From the NCBI GenBank assembly GCA_029259285.1, contig JAPDJB010000058.1, positions 1 through 14,611 of the forward strand: a stretch of DNA of 14,611 nt, read 5' to 3'. Positions 1 to 6,753 of the stretch are shown piece after piece; the stretch's first letter is position 1, and the number at the start of each line of letters is the position of its first letter. A program made the translations under genes and the position numbers. Below the pieces are notes generated by a model. The model was not told the origin of the DNA and searched no databases. It saw nothing but the letters and a program-made list of their open reading frames with translations. Origin of the DNA: Candidatus Bathyarchaeota archaeon. GTDB lineage: Archaea; Thermoproteota; Bathyarchaeia; TCS64; B23.

Positions 1-2
1 TC

Positions 3-698
3 GCCGTCCGGAGGGTGAAGAAGAGCGACATGGAGAAGCTCTCCAGGGCGACCGGAGGCAAGATCATCACCAACCTCGCTGATCTGAAGGGGGAGGACCT
101 CGGCAGAGCCGAACTCGTCGAGGAGCGGAAGGTCGGCGAGGATAAGATGGTCTTCGTAGAGGGCTGCAAAGACCCCAAGTCGGTGTCCATACTGATCCGA
201 GCCGGCCTTGAACGGATGATGGATGAGGCTGAGAGGACGATGAACGACGCCCTATACGTAGTCTCAGACATCTTCGAACTTCCAAAGATGGTTCCTGGAG
301 GCGGAGCCATAGAGATGGAGATGGCTAAGGCGGTGAGGGCCTACGCCAGACAGGTCGGCGGCCGAGAGCAGTTGGCCATCGAAGCCTTCGCTGACGCCCT
401 AGAAGTCATACCGAAGACTTTGGCTGAGAATGCTGGACATGATGTCATAGACACCATGGTGGCTCTGAGGGCGGCACATGAGAAAGAAGACGGCTACGCC
501 ATGGGCGTCAACGTCTATGAGGGAGGCATCGCCGACATGCTGGATAAGGGCGTAGTGGAGCCGATGGCCGTGAAGATGCAGGTAATCAAATCAGCCGTCG
601 AGGTGGCCTCGATGATACTGAGGATCGACGACGTCGTCGCAGCCAGCCCCCACAAGGAAGAGGAGACAGGCGGAGAGACGGAGTCGATGGAATACTAG
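3..698 (+). CDS. Thermosome (group II chaperonin) subunit, C-terminal part, 5' end outside window
   Basis: ATP-dependent cytosolic chaperonin subunit that folds proteins inside a double-ring, lidded cage. The reading frame is open from base 3, so the gene begins upstream of the window; about 231 of the usual roughly 540 residues are visible. The visible part runs from the end of the apical domain (a KKSDMEKLSRATGGKI segment) through the intermediate and equatorial domains. It holds the family-diagnostic PGGGAIEMEMA stretch (about bases 294-326) and the late equatorial segment DKGVVEPMAVKMQVIKSA. Many thermosomes end in a Gly-Gly-Met tail; this one ends in an acidic EEETGGETESMEY tail instead. 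Paralogues (alpha, beta, gamma) cannot be told apart from this fragment. The family call is very secure. Confidence 0.97.
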   Translation, partial: AVRRVKKSDMEKLSRATGGKIITNLADLKGEDLGRAELVEERKVGEDKMVFVEGCKDPKSVSILIRAGLERMMDEAERTMNDALYVVSDIFELPKMVPGGGAIEMEMAKAVRAYARQVGGREQLAIEAFADALEVIPKTLAENAGHDVIDTMVALRAAHEKEDGYAMGVNVYEGGIADMLDKGVVEPMAVKMQVIKSAVEVASMILRIDDVVAASPHKEEETGGETESMEY

Positions 699-721
699 CC
701 CACAATCTTTTAACCATGAAA

Positions 722-729
722 TTTAAATC
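722..729 (+). promoter_or_regulatory. TATA-like box for tRNA-Glu
   Basis: TTTAAATC lies about 29 bp upstream of the first base of the tRNA, the usual archaeal TATA-to-start spacing. It was found by eye; no upstream BRE is obvious. Confidence 0.45.
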
Positions 730-754
730 CCAGCTATTTTCACAACTCTAATGG

Positions 755-833
755 GCTCCGGTGGTCTAGTCCGGTCAAGGATACGGGCCTCTCGAGCCTG
801 GGGTCGGGGGTTCAAATCCCCCCCGGAGCACCA
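755..833 (+). tRNA. tRNA-Glu(CUC): tRNA-Glu, anticodon CUC, CCA encoded
   Basis: A full cloverleaf can be drawn. The acceptor stem GCTCCGG (755-761) pairs perfectly with CCGGAGC (823-829). The D stem is GTCT with GGAT, including G-U pairs. The anticodon stem CGGGC (784-788) pairs with GCCTG (796-800), and the seven-base loop CTCTCGA has anticodon CTC at 791-793, reading GAG. There is a five-base variable region and a T arm of five G-C pairs around TTCAAAT. The discriminator is A830 and CCA is encoded at 831-833. No intron is seen. The short ORF just downstream resembles an integrase N-terminus, and tRNA 3' ends are common integration targets. Confidence 0.95.
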
Positions 834-896
834 TGGTATGCGTTTAAATCTCTTCTTGTGCTGAGTTCATTTTGGCCTTGGAGGGCTTTGATATTC

Positions 897-1088
897 ATGG
901 GGGTTCGTAGGCTTGAGAATGCCCTGCGGGCTATTAGGGAGTCTGAGTTTATTCTTCCTGGGAATAAGGAGTTGATTCTGGGTTTTTGGGAGTTTCTTGA
1001 GGCTTGTAGGGAGGATATTGTGAGGCTGATGCTTAAGATCGAGGATAGGGATGTTAAGCCGGAGACCTTGAAGTTTAATATCACTTAA
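897..1088 (+). pseudogene. Short ORF resembling the N-terminus of an archaeal tyrosine integrase; possible remnant
   Basis: A 63-residue product if it starts at ATG 897; the frame can extend to GTG 858 (76 residues). The first part, LENALRAIRESEFILPGNKE followed by LILGFWEFLEA, resembles the start of the core-binding (SAM-like) domain of archaeal XerC/D-type integrases, where a 'SEFIL..NKELIL.F' pattern is common. After that the match is lost, and there is no catalytic domain with its R-H-R-Y residues. The position, 64 bases after the tRNA-Glu CCA, fits a decayed integrase or an int(N)-type fragment left by an integrated element. No second copy of the tRNA-Glu acceptor-stem end is visible in the window. 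It could also be an unrelated small gene; the family resemblance is from memory. Confidence 0.35.
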
Positions 1089-1263
1089 AATAGGGAGAGA
1101 TTTACCCCTTCAATCCATACCCTAATCTTCTAATCTTATGATAATCTCGTTATGGCTTAACGAACCAGCTCCTCGAGAGGGTATATCTGATAGGGTGTAC
1201 TCAAGCGGGGAGACAGATGGGGAGCATAGTCGCATGAATCGGAATTCTCGCCGTGGGGAATCG

Positions 1264-1271
1264 TTTATAAA
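1264..1271 (+). promoter_or_regulatory. TATA box of the ACT-V4R gene
   Basis: TTTATAAA is centred about 31 bp upstream of the ATG at 1299. Transcription would start only a few bases before the ATG, giving a near-leaderless mRNA, although a weak GGTG (1291-1294) is also present. Confidence 0.6.
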
Positions 1272-1298
1272 CCCCTTTCTTTCTATTCGAGGTGAAAA

Positions 1299-2153
1299 AT
1301 GAGTAGTTTTAACCTTCAGAGATACATGTTCTATAAGGATAGGAGCATCTACGGCTTCTACGTCAAGGCGAGGTCCAGACCAGGCTTAGCTAAGGAAATA
1401 TTATCAGTCTTCTCCGATAGAGGCATCAATATACTCTATATCTCTACATCCGTAGCCGAGCTGGGTGAGGAGGGCATCATGATAGGCTTCTTCGATTTAA
1501 CCGATCACGGAGTCTCGATGGGACAGCTTCTAAAGGAGCTTAGAGGGATAAAGGATGTGGAGGCTGCAACCATCATCCCGCCGAAATTTACGGGATTCAT
1601 AGCGGATACGGTGTCATTTCCATTGATGCTGAGCGATGTCAGAGCTCTCCTACTTGATGAACCCGCTCTAAAGGGATTGCTGGTGGATGTTAGGGAGAGA
1701 ATGGGAACCGGAGGGGAGGCGATGCTATACCACTTCGGCTTCCAACTCGGTTTAGAGTGGGCCGACTACATCATCAGGGAAGCCGATAAAATAGGGGCCG
1801 TAGAGCCCTTGGAGAAGTTTAGCATAGCAGCCGACATCTTCAAGGCCCACGGCTACGGAGTAATAGAGGAGATCACCGCCTTCAGAGAGGACCCGCCCTA
1901 CATAGAGCTTAAGATATCCGGCTGCATAGAGTGCAGCCTCGCCGAAGGAGAAGTCGAAAAGCCCTTCAGCCACTTCATCAGAGGCATCATAGCAGGCTTC
2001 TCCACACGCCTCTTCAACAGAAAAATGTTCGCAGAGGAAACTAAATGCATAGCCAAAGGGGATCCATACTGCAAATTCATAATAAACCTAAAACAAACTA
2101 CAACCCACTTAGAGGAATGGACCCATATGGGAAACCAGCAAGAAGAGATTTAA
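1299..2153 (+). CDS. ACT domain - V4R domain protein, probable small-molecule sensor
   Basis: Predicted soluble 284-residue protein with two ligand-binding modules. Residues about 18-94 form an ACT-like domain: the segment YGFYVKARSRPGLAKEILSV followed by GINILYIS has the usual strand-'R(P)G'-helix pattern that binds amino acids or other small effectors. Residues about 110-265 form a V4R (4-vinyl reductase-like) domain, ending in the typical ETKCIAKGDPYCKF segment. Cysteines C209, C212, C250 and C258 could coordinate a metal, as proposed for V4R proteins. No DNA-binding or catalytic domain is present, so a stand-alone sensor or regulatory partner is more likely than an enzyme. The last 20 residues are hydrophilic. 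The gene is monocistronic with its own TATA box. Domain calls are confident; ligand and pathway are unknown. Confidence 0.85.
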   Translation: MSSFNLQRYMFYKDRSIYGFYVKARSRPGLAKEILSVFSDRGINILYISTSVAELGEEGIMIGFFDLTDHGVSMGQLLKELRGIKDVEAATIIPPKFTGFIADTVSFPLMLSDVRALLLDEPALKGLLVDVRERMGTGGEAMLYHFGFQLGLEWADYIIREADKIGAVEPLEKFSIAADIFKAHGYGVIEEITAFREDPPYIELKISGCIECSLAEGEVEKPFSHFIRGIIAGFSTRLFNRKMFAEETKCIAKGDPYCKFIINLKQTTTHLEEWTHMGNQQEEI

Positions 2154-2250
2154 ACGACCCTTTCCGAATTTCCCCTGGAGTGTCATTCGAAACTTAGTTG
2201 ACACCAACAGCGATTCTTTCCCTCATGAGAAGGGGAAAAATTAAATGTAA

Positions 2251-2258
2251 TTTAAATA
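2251..2258 (+). promoter_or_regulatory. TATA-like box of the PLP enzyme gene
   Basis: TTTAAATA lies about 30 bp upstream of ATG 2284 within an AT-rich stretch. No good Shine-Dalgarno sequence precedes the ATG, consistent with a leaderless message. Confidence 0.5.
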
Positions 2259-2283
2259 GGTCTTACATCTCATTTTAAGAGAT

Positions 2284-3441
2284 ATGGTTCTCCACGAGGT
2301 ATCAGAGGATTTCCCACTTATCTCAAAGGTTAATTATTTAAGTACTGCGAGTATAGGTTTGATTCCAATTCCGGTGATTGAAACCGTAAAAGGCTTTATC
2401 TATGAATTAGCTCAAGAAGGTACATTATTTTTAAATGAAGATAGAGAATACAGAATCTACGATGATCTTAGAAGGGAGGGAGCTAAACTTTTAGGTTGTG
2501 ATGAGGAAGATATCGCTGTTTTTAATAGTGTTACAGAAGCATTAAATTGTATTGCATGGAGTTTAGAATTAAAAGAGGGAAAAATAATATCAACTGATAT
2601 TGAATTTCCAACAGTTACTTATCCGTGGCTTAGAATTGCACGTAAAGAAAACATTAAGGTGAAATTTGTTAATGCTAAAAATTGGTACATTCCCCCTGAT
2701 GATCTATTGAATGAAATCGATGAAAATACGAAGGTTGTTGTTTTAAGTCATGTTGAATATTTGACAGGTCAAAGACATGATATTAAGAGAATTGTAAAGC
2801 GTGCTCATGAAGTTAATGCCTTGGTGATCGTTGATGGAGTCCAGGCGGCGGGATATATACCACTAAATGTTAAAGAATTAAATGTTGATGTCTACATCAC
2901 TGGAAGTTATAAATGGTTGGTTGCACCTTTTGGAGCGGCTATTGCATATATATCAAAGGATCTCTATTCAAGATTGGAACCAGTGTTTGTTGGATGGAGA
3001 TCTAAGGAATATATGTGGGATCTTAATCCTTTAGAATTAAGTTATTCATCTACTGCTAGAAAATTTGAGTATAGCACAAGCTCATATAGTGTTAAAATTG
3101 GTTTAGCAGAGTCCATTAAATATCTGAGAAGAATAGGGATAGAAAAAATTTACGAGCATAACATGAAATTGACTGATATAGCGGTAGAAGAGTTAAACTC
3201 AATTAAGTATGTTAATTTGGTAACTCCTCTTAATATGGATGAAAGAGGCTCCATAGTGACATTTTGGGTTGAAAGAATAGATCCATTTAAAATTGTTAAT
3301 AAATTAAGACATTTAAATAGACCGATTGAACTAACTATTAGACGAAATATGATTAGAATATCCCCTCACATCTATAATACTGAGGAGGATATTTTACACT
3401 TTGTAGATTCTTTGAGAAGGTTTGTATATGGAGGATTTTGA
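2284..3441 (+). CDS. Class V aminotransferase-fold PLP enzyme (not a typical cysteine desulfurase)
   Basis: A 385-residue PLP-dependent enzyme of the class V aminotransferase family (cysteine desulfurase, isopenicillin-N epimerase and similar). The N-terminus carries the FPLISKVNYLSTASIGL opening. D184 and Q187 in DGVQAAGY should contact the cofactor ring, and K210 in the segment TGSYKWLVAPFG is the probable Schiff-base lysine. The C-terminal ISPHIYNTEEDI matches the family's 'S.hiYNt.eDi' end. The mobile-loop cysteine that makes SufS/IscS desulfurases work is absent: the only cysteines are C72 and C89. An epimerase, lyase or aminotransferase role is therefore more likely; the substrate is unknown. 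The gene is much more AT-rich than its neighbours (sample lines of 28-40% GC against about 60%), with A/T-ending codons, which suggests acquisition from another lineage. It stands alone. Confidence 0.88.
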   Translation: MVLHEVSEDFPLISKVNYLSTASIGLIPIPVIETVKGFIYELAQEGTLFLNEDREYRIYDDLRREGAKLLGCDEEDIAVFNSVTEALNCIAWSLELKEGKIISTDIEFPTVTYPWLRIARKENIKVKFVNAKNWYIPPDDLLNEIDENTKVVVLSHVEYLTGQRHDIKRIVKRAHEVNALVIVDGVQAAGYIPLNVKELNVDVYITGSYKWLVAPFGAAIAYISKDLYSRLEPVFVGWRSKEYMWDLNPLELSYSSTARKFEYSTSSYSVKIGLAESIKYLRRIGIEKIYEHNMKLTDIAVEELNSIKYVNLVTPLNMDERGSIVTFWVERIDPFKIVNKLRHLNRPIELTIRRNMIRISPHIYNTEEDILHFVDSLRRFVYGGF

Positions 3442-3471
3442 ATGGAGTCTGATAGTAGATGTGTTGGCTCG

Positions 3472-3669
3472 TCAAGAAGTTTCTTCCAGCTCCTCGTCTA
3501 GTCTTATCATCGGGATCTTTCGGTAGCATTGGTTGCAGAAGACGTGGCCGATCTCGTTGACCATGAAATCCTTATCATTTCCGCACTTTGGGCATTTAAC
3601 CAGGCCCCTCTCTACTAGTTTCCTCAGCCTCCGCTTATACTCCTCCAACGGCGTGTAGCCTGACATCAT
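3472..3669 (-). CDS. Small zinc-ribbon protein, function unknown
   Basis: A 65-residue basic/acidic protein with one zinc-ribbon-like module: CPKCG (C26, C29) and FCNQCY (C45, C48), a 15-residue gap between the knuckles. The N-terminal 22 residues are rich in Lys and Arg (YKRRLRKLVERG); the C-terminal tail is acidic. Such modules bind nucleic acid or protein in archaeal transcription and translation factors, but I do not recognise the exact family. Two adjacent ATGs (3669, 3666) could start it. It diverges from the NfeD gene with only 5 bp between the outermost start codons. A TATA-like AGATAAAC on the minus strand (about 3697-3704) sits about 30 bp before the start and fits a leaderless message. 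Confidence 0.7.
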   Translation of the reverse strand: MMSGYTPLEEYKRRLRKLVERGLVKCPKCGNDKDFMVNEIGHVFCNQCYRKIPMIRLDEELEETS

Positions 3670-3674
3670 TATTA

Positions 3675-5105
3675 ATGGAGTTATGGATAAGGAAATCGTT
3701 TATCTCCATCCATTGGGAAATCAACTCGAGAGTCTTGCGGTTAGAGGCCTTAACTCTACTTCTAATCGTCGCGTCATTAGCCCAGCTCCCAGCTCCATTA
3801 GAATCGGCGGATAGGGTTCTGCTGGTGCGAGTGGACACCGAGATCACCATGGCGACGGCGAAGATGCTGGAGGATGCCTTCGCCATAGCGGAGACGATGG
3901 ATGTGAGGCTCATAATCGTGGCGGTCAACACCCCAGGTGGGGAGATAAACGCGGTGAAGAAGATCATGGACCTCTTTGAATCTTCCAGGATTCCCATATG
4001 CTTCTTCGTCTACCCCATCGGAGCCTCAGCCTGGAGCGGCGGCACCTATCTCCTCATGGCTTCCCATATAGCTGTTATGGCCTCGGGGACGAGCATAGGA
4101 AGCTGTCAGCCGGTTCAGTATACGGGGGAGCTGATAAACAACACGAAGTATATCAATGCCCTCTCAGCCCTCATGGAGAATCATGCAGCTCTCCATGGAC
4201 GGAATGAGACGGCCGCAAGGCTCTTCGTGACCAGAAACCTAAACCTAGGCCCCGAGGAGGCTTTGAGATATCACGTCATAGAGATCGTCGCCGACGATGT
4301 TGGAGCGCTTCTCAAGAGGCTGGAGGATATGGCTTTAATAAGGGTGTCCTCTGAGGCTGGAACCAGCGTCTGGAGGCTCATACCACGAGGGGAGGTGGGG
4401 GATTACAGGCCGATTGAGGTATATACCTTCGAGGATGTAACGGGATGTGAGATTGTTGATTATAAGCCTGGCTTGAGGATCACCTTTCTCCAGGTTCTCT
4501 TCAACCCGATGGTTTCGATGCTTATGCTCACCTTCGGCTTCCTCTTCCTCTTCTTCGGCCTCCAATCCCCAGGTTATGGAAGCGAGCTCATCGGCCTACT
4601 CCTCCTCATCCTAGCCCTGATGTCCCTCCAGGTGATCGGCATAGAGCCGACGATAGCCCTCCTCTTCGCCTTAGGATTCGCATTGACGGTGGCGGAGCTC
4701 AAAACCCATATAGGGCTGCTAGGTGTCGCCGGAGCCTTCTGCATAATCCTAGGCTCCCTCCTCCTCTTCCCCTCTCCCCAGTGGCTGCTTGCACCTGAGA
4801 TATCTATGAGGATTAGGAATACGCTGCTATGCGTCTCCATAGCCGCCTTCGGGGCCTTCGCCTTCCTCATCTACAAGGTGGCTCAGACGAAGAGGATGAG
4901 GGTGAAAACCGGCTTCGAGGCCCTTGAGGGGTGTCGAGGGGTGGCGGTTACACCTCTAAGGCCCTATGGGGAGGTGAGGGTTGAGGGGGAGTTCTGGAGA
5001 GCTAGAGCTGAGGAGGGGGAGATAGAGGAGGGCTCGGAGGTCATAGTCGTCGGTCGTGAGGGGCTCCTCCTCATCGTGAGACCCTTTAAATCGAGCGGAG
5101 ACTAG
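3675..5105 (+). CDS. nfeD: NfeD-family membrane serine protease (ClpP class)
   Basis: A 476-residue membrane protease like Pyrococcus 1510, which cleaves stomatin C-termini with a Ser-Lys dyad. A signal/anchor segment spans about residues 24-45. The ClpP-like protease domain (about 46-215) holds NTPGG (85-89), probable nucleophile S121 in GASAWSGGTYL and probable general base K158 in NNTKYINAL, at the position I align with the catalytic Lys of the Pyrococcus enzyme. It also carries GRNETAARLFVTRNL followed by GPEEALRYHVI, a family hallmark. Four to five membrane helices follow (about 271-400). Residues about 410-470 are a C-terminal OB-fold NfeD domain. The start is uncertain: ATG 3675 nearly abuts the divergent gene, and a TTG at 3735 would give a standard short signal peptide. 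The stomatin follows 18 bp downstream, the classic NfeD-stomatin operon. Confidence 0.93.
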   Translation: MELWIRKSFISIHWEINSRVLRLEALTLLLIVASLAQLPAPLESADRVLLVRVDTEITMATAKMLEDAFAIAETMDVRLIIVAVNTPGGEINAVKKIMDLFESSRIPICFFVYPIGASAWSGGTYLLMASHIAVMASGTSIGSCQPVQYTGELINNTKYINALSALMENHAALHGRNETAARLFVTRNLNLGPEEALRYHVIEIVADDVGALLKRLEDMALIRVSSEAGTSVWRLIPRGEVGDYRPIEVYTFEDVTGCEIVDYKPGLRITFLQVLFNPMVSMLMLTFGFLFLFFGLQSPGYGSELIGLLLLILALMSLQVIGIEPTIALLFALGFALTVAELKTHIGLLGVAGAFCIILGSLLLFPSPQWLLAPEISMRIRNTLLCVSIAAFGAFAFLIYKVAQTKRMRVKTGFEALEGCRGVAVTPLRPYGEVRVEGEFWRARAEEGEIEEGSEVIVVGREGLLLIVRPFKSSGD

Positions 5106-5123
5106 AGGCTACATGGTGGAGAG

Positions 5124-5930
5124 ATGATCTCGTTTCTAACCCTGATAGAGGCGTTGATAGTTCTGATAGTCGCTGCCATATTCCTCAGCGGAATAAAGGT
5201 GTTGAAGGAGTGGGAGCGGATGCCTGTGCTGAGGCTCGGCCGCTATATAGGGCTTAGGGGGCCAGGCATCACATATCTCATACCCTTCATAGATAAAGCC
5301 CCTATTAGGGTGTCGACGAGGCTTCAGACGATAAGCTTCAGAACGGAGCAGACGTTGACCTCTGACAACGTCCCCGTGAACGTTGACGCCGTGATGTATG
5401 CCAAGCCAGTAGACGTGGAGAAGTGCGTCCTCAACGTTGAGAACTACATCACGGCGACGCAGTGGGCGGCTCAGACGACTCTTAGGGAGGTCATAGGGAA
5501 GATCGAGTTGAACGAGCTTCTCTCAGAACGGGAGAAGGTTGGGAGACATCTAAGGGAGATAATCGATGAGAAGACTGAAGCCTGGGGCGTTAAGGTGACT
5601 TCGGTTGAGATCAGGGATGTCATCATACCGGCGATGCTCCAGGAGGCGATGAGCAGGCAGGCTCAGGCTGAACGTGAACGTATGGCGAGGGTGACCCTCG
5701 CAACAGCGGAGTTCCAGGCGGCTCAGAAGATGATCGAGGCGGCCAGGATGTATGAGAAGAGTCCAGAGGGGATGGCCCTGAGATGGATGAACATCCTCTA
5801 CGAGATCGGTCAACAACCAGGGACGAATACGATAATATTGATCCCAGCGAATCTCCCCACGGCTGGCGTAGCGCCCATCGGCCTACTATCCCTCACGGGG
5901 CAGCAGGGTGAGAAGGGAGGGGAATCCTAG
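5124..5930 (+). CDS. Stomatin/slipin (SPFH/band 7) membrane protein
   Basis: A 268-residue SPFH protein anchored by one N-terminal helix (about residues 5-24), then the band 7 domain (about 26-180) and a helical, oligomerising region rich in Gln, Glu and Arg (about 170-215). Typical segments are KEWERMPVLRLGRY, GPGITYLIPF, the D/T-rich LTSDNVPVNVDAVMY, and EIRDVIIPAMLQEAMSRQAQ. Stomatins form membrane-associated multimers that organise microdomains. The C-terminus is hydrophobic (IILIPANLPTAGVAPIGLL), which in the Pyrococcus homologue is the region cut by the partner NfeD protease. GGTG at 5115-5118 could serve as ribosome binding site. The 18-bp spacing from the protease gene indicates co-transcription. 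Confidence 0.95.
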   Translation: MISFLTLIEALIVLIVAAIFLSGIKVLKEWERMPVLRLGRYIGLRGPGITYLIPFIDKAPIRVSTRLQTISFRTEQTLTSDNVPVNVDAVMYAKPVDVEKCVLNVENYITATQWAAQTTLREVIGKIELNELLSEREKVGRHLREIIDEKTEAWGVKVTSVEIRDVIIPAMLQEAMSRQAQAERERMARVTLATAEFQAAQKMIEAARMYEKSPEGMALRWMNILYEIGQQPGTNTIILIPANLPTAGVAPIGLLSLTGQQGEKGGES

Positions 5931-5936
5931 CCAGAC

Positions 5937-5942
5937 CTTTTT
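5937..5942 (+). terminator. Short T-run after the stomatin gene
   Basis: A CCTTTTTC run lies just after the stomatin stop codon and before the next promoter. Archaeal polymerases terminate at such U-rich tracts; this one is short, so the call is weak. Confidence 0.3.
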
Positions 5943-5958
5943 CTCCAGCCACTAAACA

Positions 5959-5966
5959 TTTAATAT
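5959..5966 (+). promoter_or_regulatory. TATA-like box of the proteasome beta gene
   Basis: TTTAATAT is centred about 34 bp upstream of ATG 5997, and AAGGTG (5986-5991) gives a Shine-Dalgarno five bases before the ATG. Together they support this start and separate transcription from the NfeD-stomatin operon. Confidence 0.5.
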
Positions 5967-5996
5967 CCACCCCTCATAAGTGTTGAAGGTGTCTAG

Positions 5997-6599
5997 ATGG
6001 CTTACAGGATACAGGGAGCCACAGCCGTCGGCCTCGTCTGCACCGACGGCGTCGTCCTGGCATCTGAGAAGCGTGTAAGCTGGGGAGGCATGATCCTCAG
6101 CAGGGCGGGTAGAAAGGTTTTCAGGCTTACTCCAAACATCGGCATGGCCTGTGCAGGCCTCGTCTCAGATATGCAGGCCCTCGCAAGGGAGGCTGAGGCC
6201 TACGCCAACCTCTATAGATTCGAGAACAATAGACCCATCTCCGTCAAGGCGATGGCAAAACTCATATCAAATCTACTATTCCAGAGGGGGAGGACACCCC
6301 TATTGACCGAGACGATCATAGGGGGCGTCGACGAGGAGGGGGCGATGGTCTACGCCCTCGACCCACTCGGCAGCGTAATCCCAGACAAATTCGTCGCAGC
6401 CGGATCAGGTGCCCCCATAGCCATAGGCCTACTCGAAGCCCAATATAAGGAGGATATAAACCTGGAGGGAGGAGCCGAATTGGCGCTACAGGCCATAAGG
6501 TCTGCGGCGGCAAGGGATGCCATAAGCGGAGACGGCGTCGATATGCTCATCATAAAGGCCGATGGAATGGAGGAGAGGAGCTACCCCCTAAAGCCATAA
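5997..6599 (+). CDS. psmB: 20S proteasome beta-type subunit with Ala at the Thr1 register
   Basis: A 200-residue beta-type subunit of the 20S proteasome core. It lacks the N-terminal helix of alpha subunits (YDRAITVFSPDGR type), so it is beta-like. Aligned from memory with Thermoplasma beta without gaps, E24 matches E17, K40 matches K33, S137 (GSG) matches S129, and D174 (ARDAISGDG) matches D166. The nucleophile Thr1 falls on A8 in GATAVGL, with T9 one residue later. This ATAVG start resembles the second beta paralogue of Crenarchaeota, which is considered structural or weakly active by itself. The propeptide would be only 7-8 residues. A canonical TTTVG beta and an alpha subunit are expected elsewhere in the genome. 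It has its own promoter, and tRNA-Ala follows 35 bp downstream. Confidence 0.93.
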   Translation: MAYRIQGATAVGLVCTDGVVLASEKRVSWGGMILSRAGRKVFRLTPNIGMACAGLVSDMQALAREAEAYANLYRFENNRPISVKAMAKLISNLLFQRGRTPLLTETIIGGVDEEGAMVYALDPLGSVIPDKFVAAGSGAPIAIGLLEAQYKEDINLEGGAELALQAIRSAAARDAISGDGVDMLIIKADGMEERSYPLKP

Positions 6600-6601
6600 T
6601 C

Positions 6602-6608
6602 AATAAAT
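6602..6608 (+). promoter_or_regulatory. TATA-like box for tRNA-Ala
   Basis: AATAAAT lies about 30 bp upstream of the tRNA, immediately after the psmB stop codon. It is a weak match, called mostly by position. Confidence 0.35.
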
Positions 6609-6634
6609 CCCAGACCCCTTGAACAAATCCCAGA

Positions 6635-6710
6635 GGGCCGGTAGTTCAGGGGTATGAACGCCGGTTTCGCAAGCCGGAGGTCGGGGGTTCAAATCCCCCC
6701 CGGTCCACCA
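6635..6710 (+). tRNA. tRNA-Ala(CGC): tRNA-Ala, anticodon CGC, CCA encoded
   Basis: The acceptor GGGCCGG (6635-6641) pairs with CCGGTCC (6700-6706), giving the G3-U70 wobble pair (G6637 with T6704) that marks alanine tRNAs. The D stem GTTC pairs with GAAC. The anticodon stem CCGGT pairs with GCCGG, closed by a U-G pair; the loop TTCGCAA has anticodon CGC at 6668-6670, reading GCG. The variable region is AGGTC, and the T arm has five G-C pairs around TTCAAAT. The discriminator is A6707 and CCA is encoded at 6708-6710. No intron. The T arm and flanks are identical to those of tRNA-Glu over 25 bases. Confidence 0.95.
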
Positions 6711-6753
6711 TTCAAAGAGGGTTTTAATATGGAGAGGAGGAGAATCCTCTGGG

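Noticed and set aside
1089..1298. Search for an RNA gene or remnant coding sequence between the integrase-like ORF and the ACT-V4R gene
   Set aside because: No tRNA fold, C/D-box pattern or continued integrase frame was found; apart from the TATA box at 1264 nothing is recognisable.
2284..3441. Annotation as cysteine desulfurase (SufS/IscS)
   Set aside because: No cysteine follows residue 89, so the catalytic C-terminal loop cysteine is absent.
5997..6599. Annotation as proteasome alpha subunit because of the GATAVG start
   Set aside because: The conserved N-terminal alpha helix is missing, and the E17, K33 and D166 equivalents of beta subunits are present.
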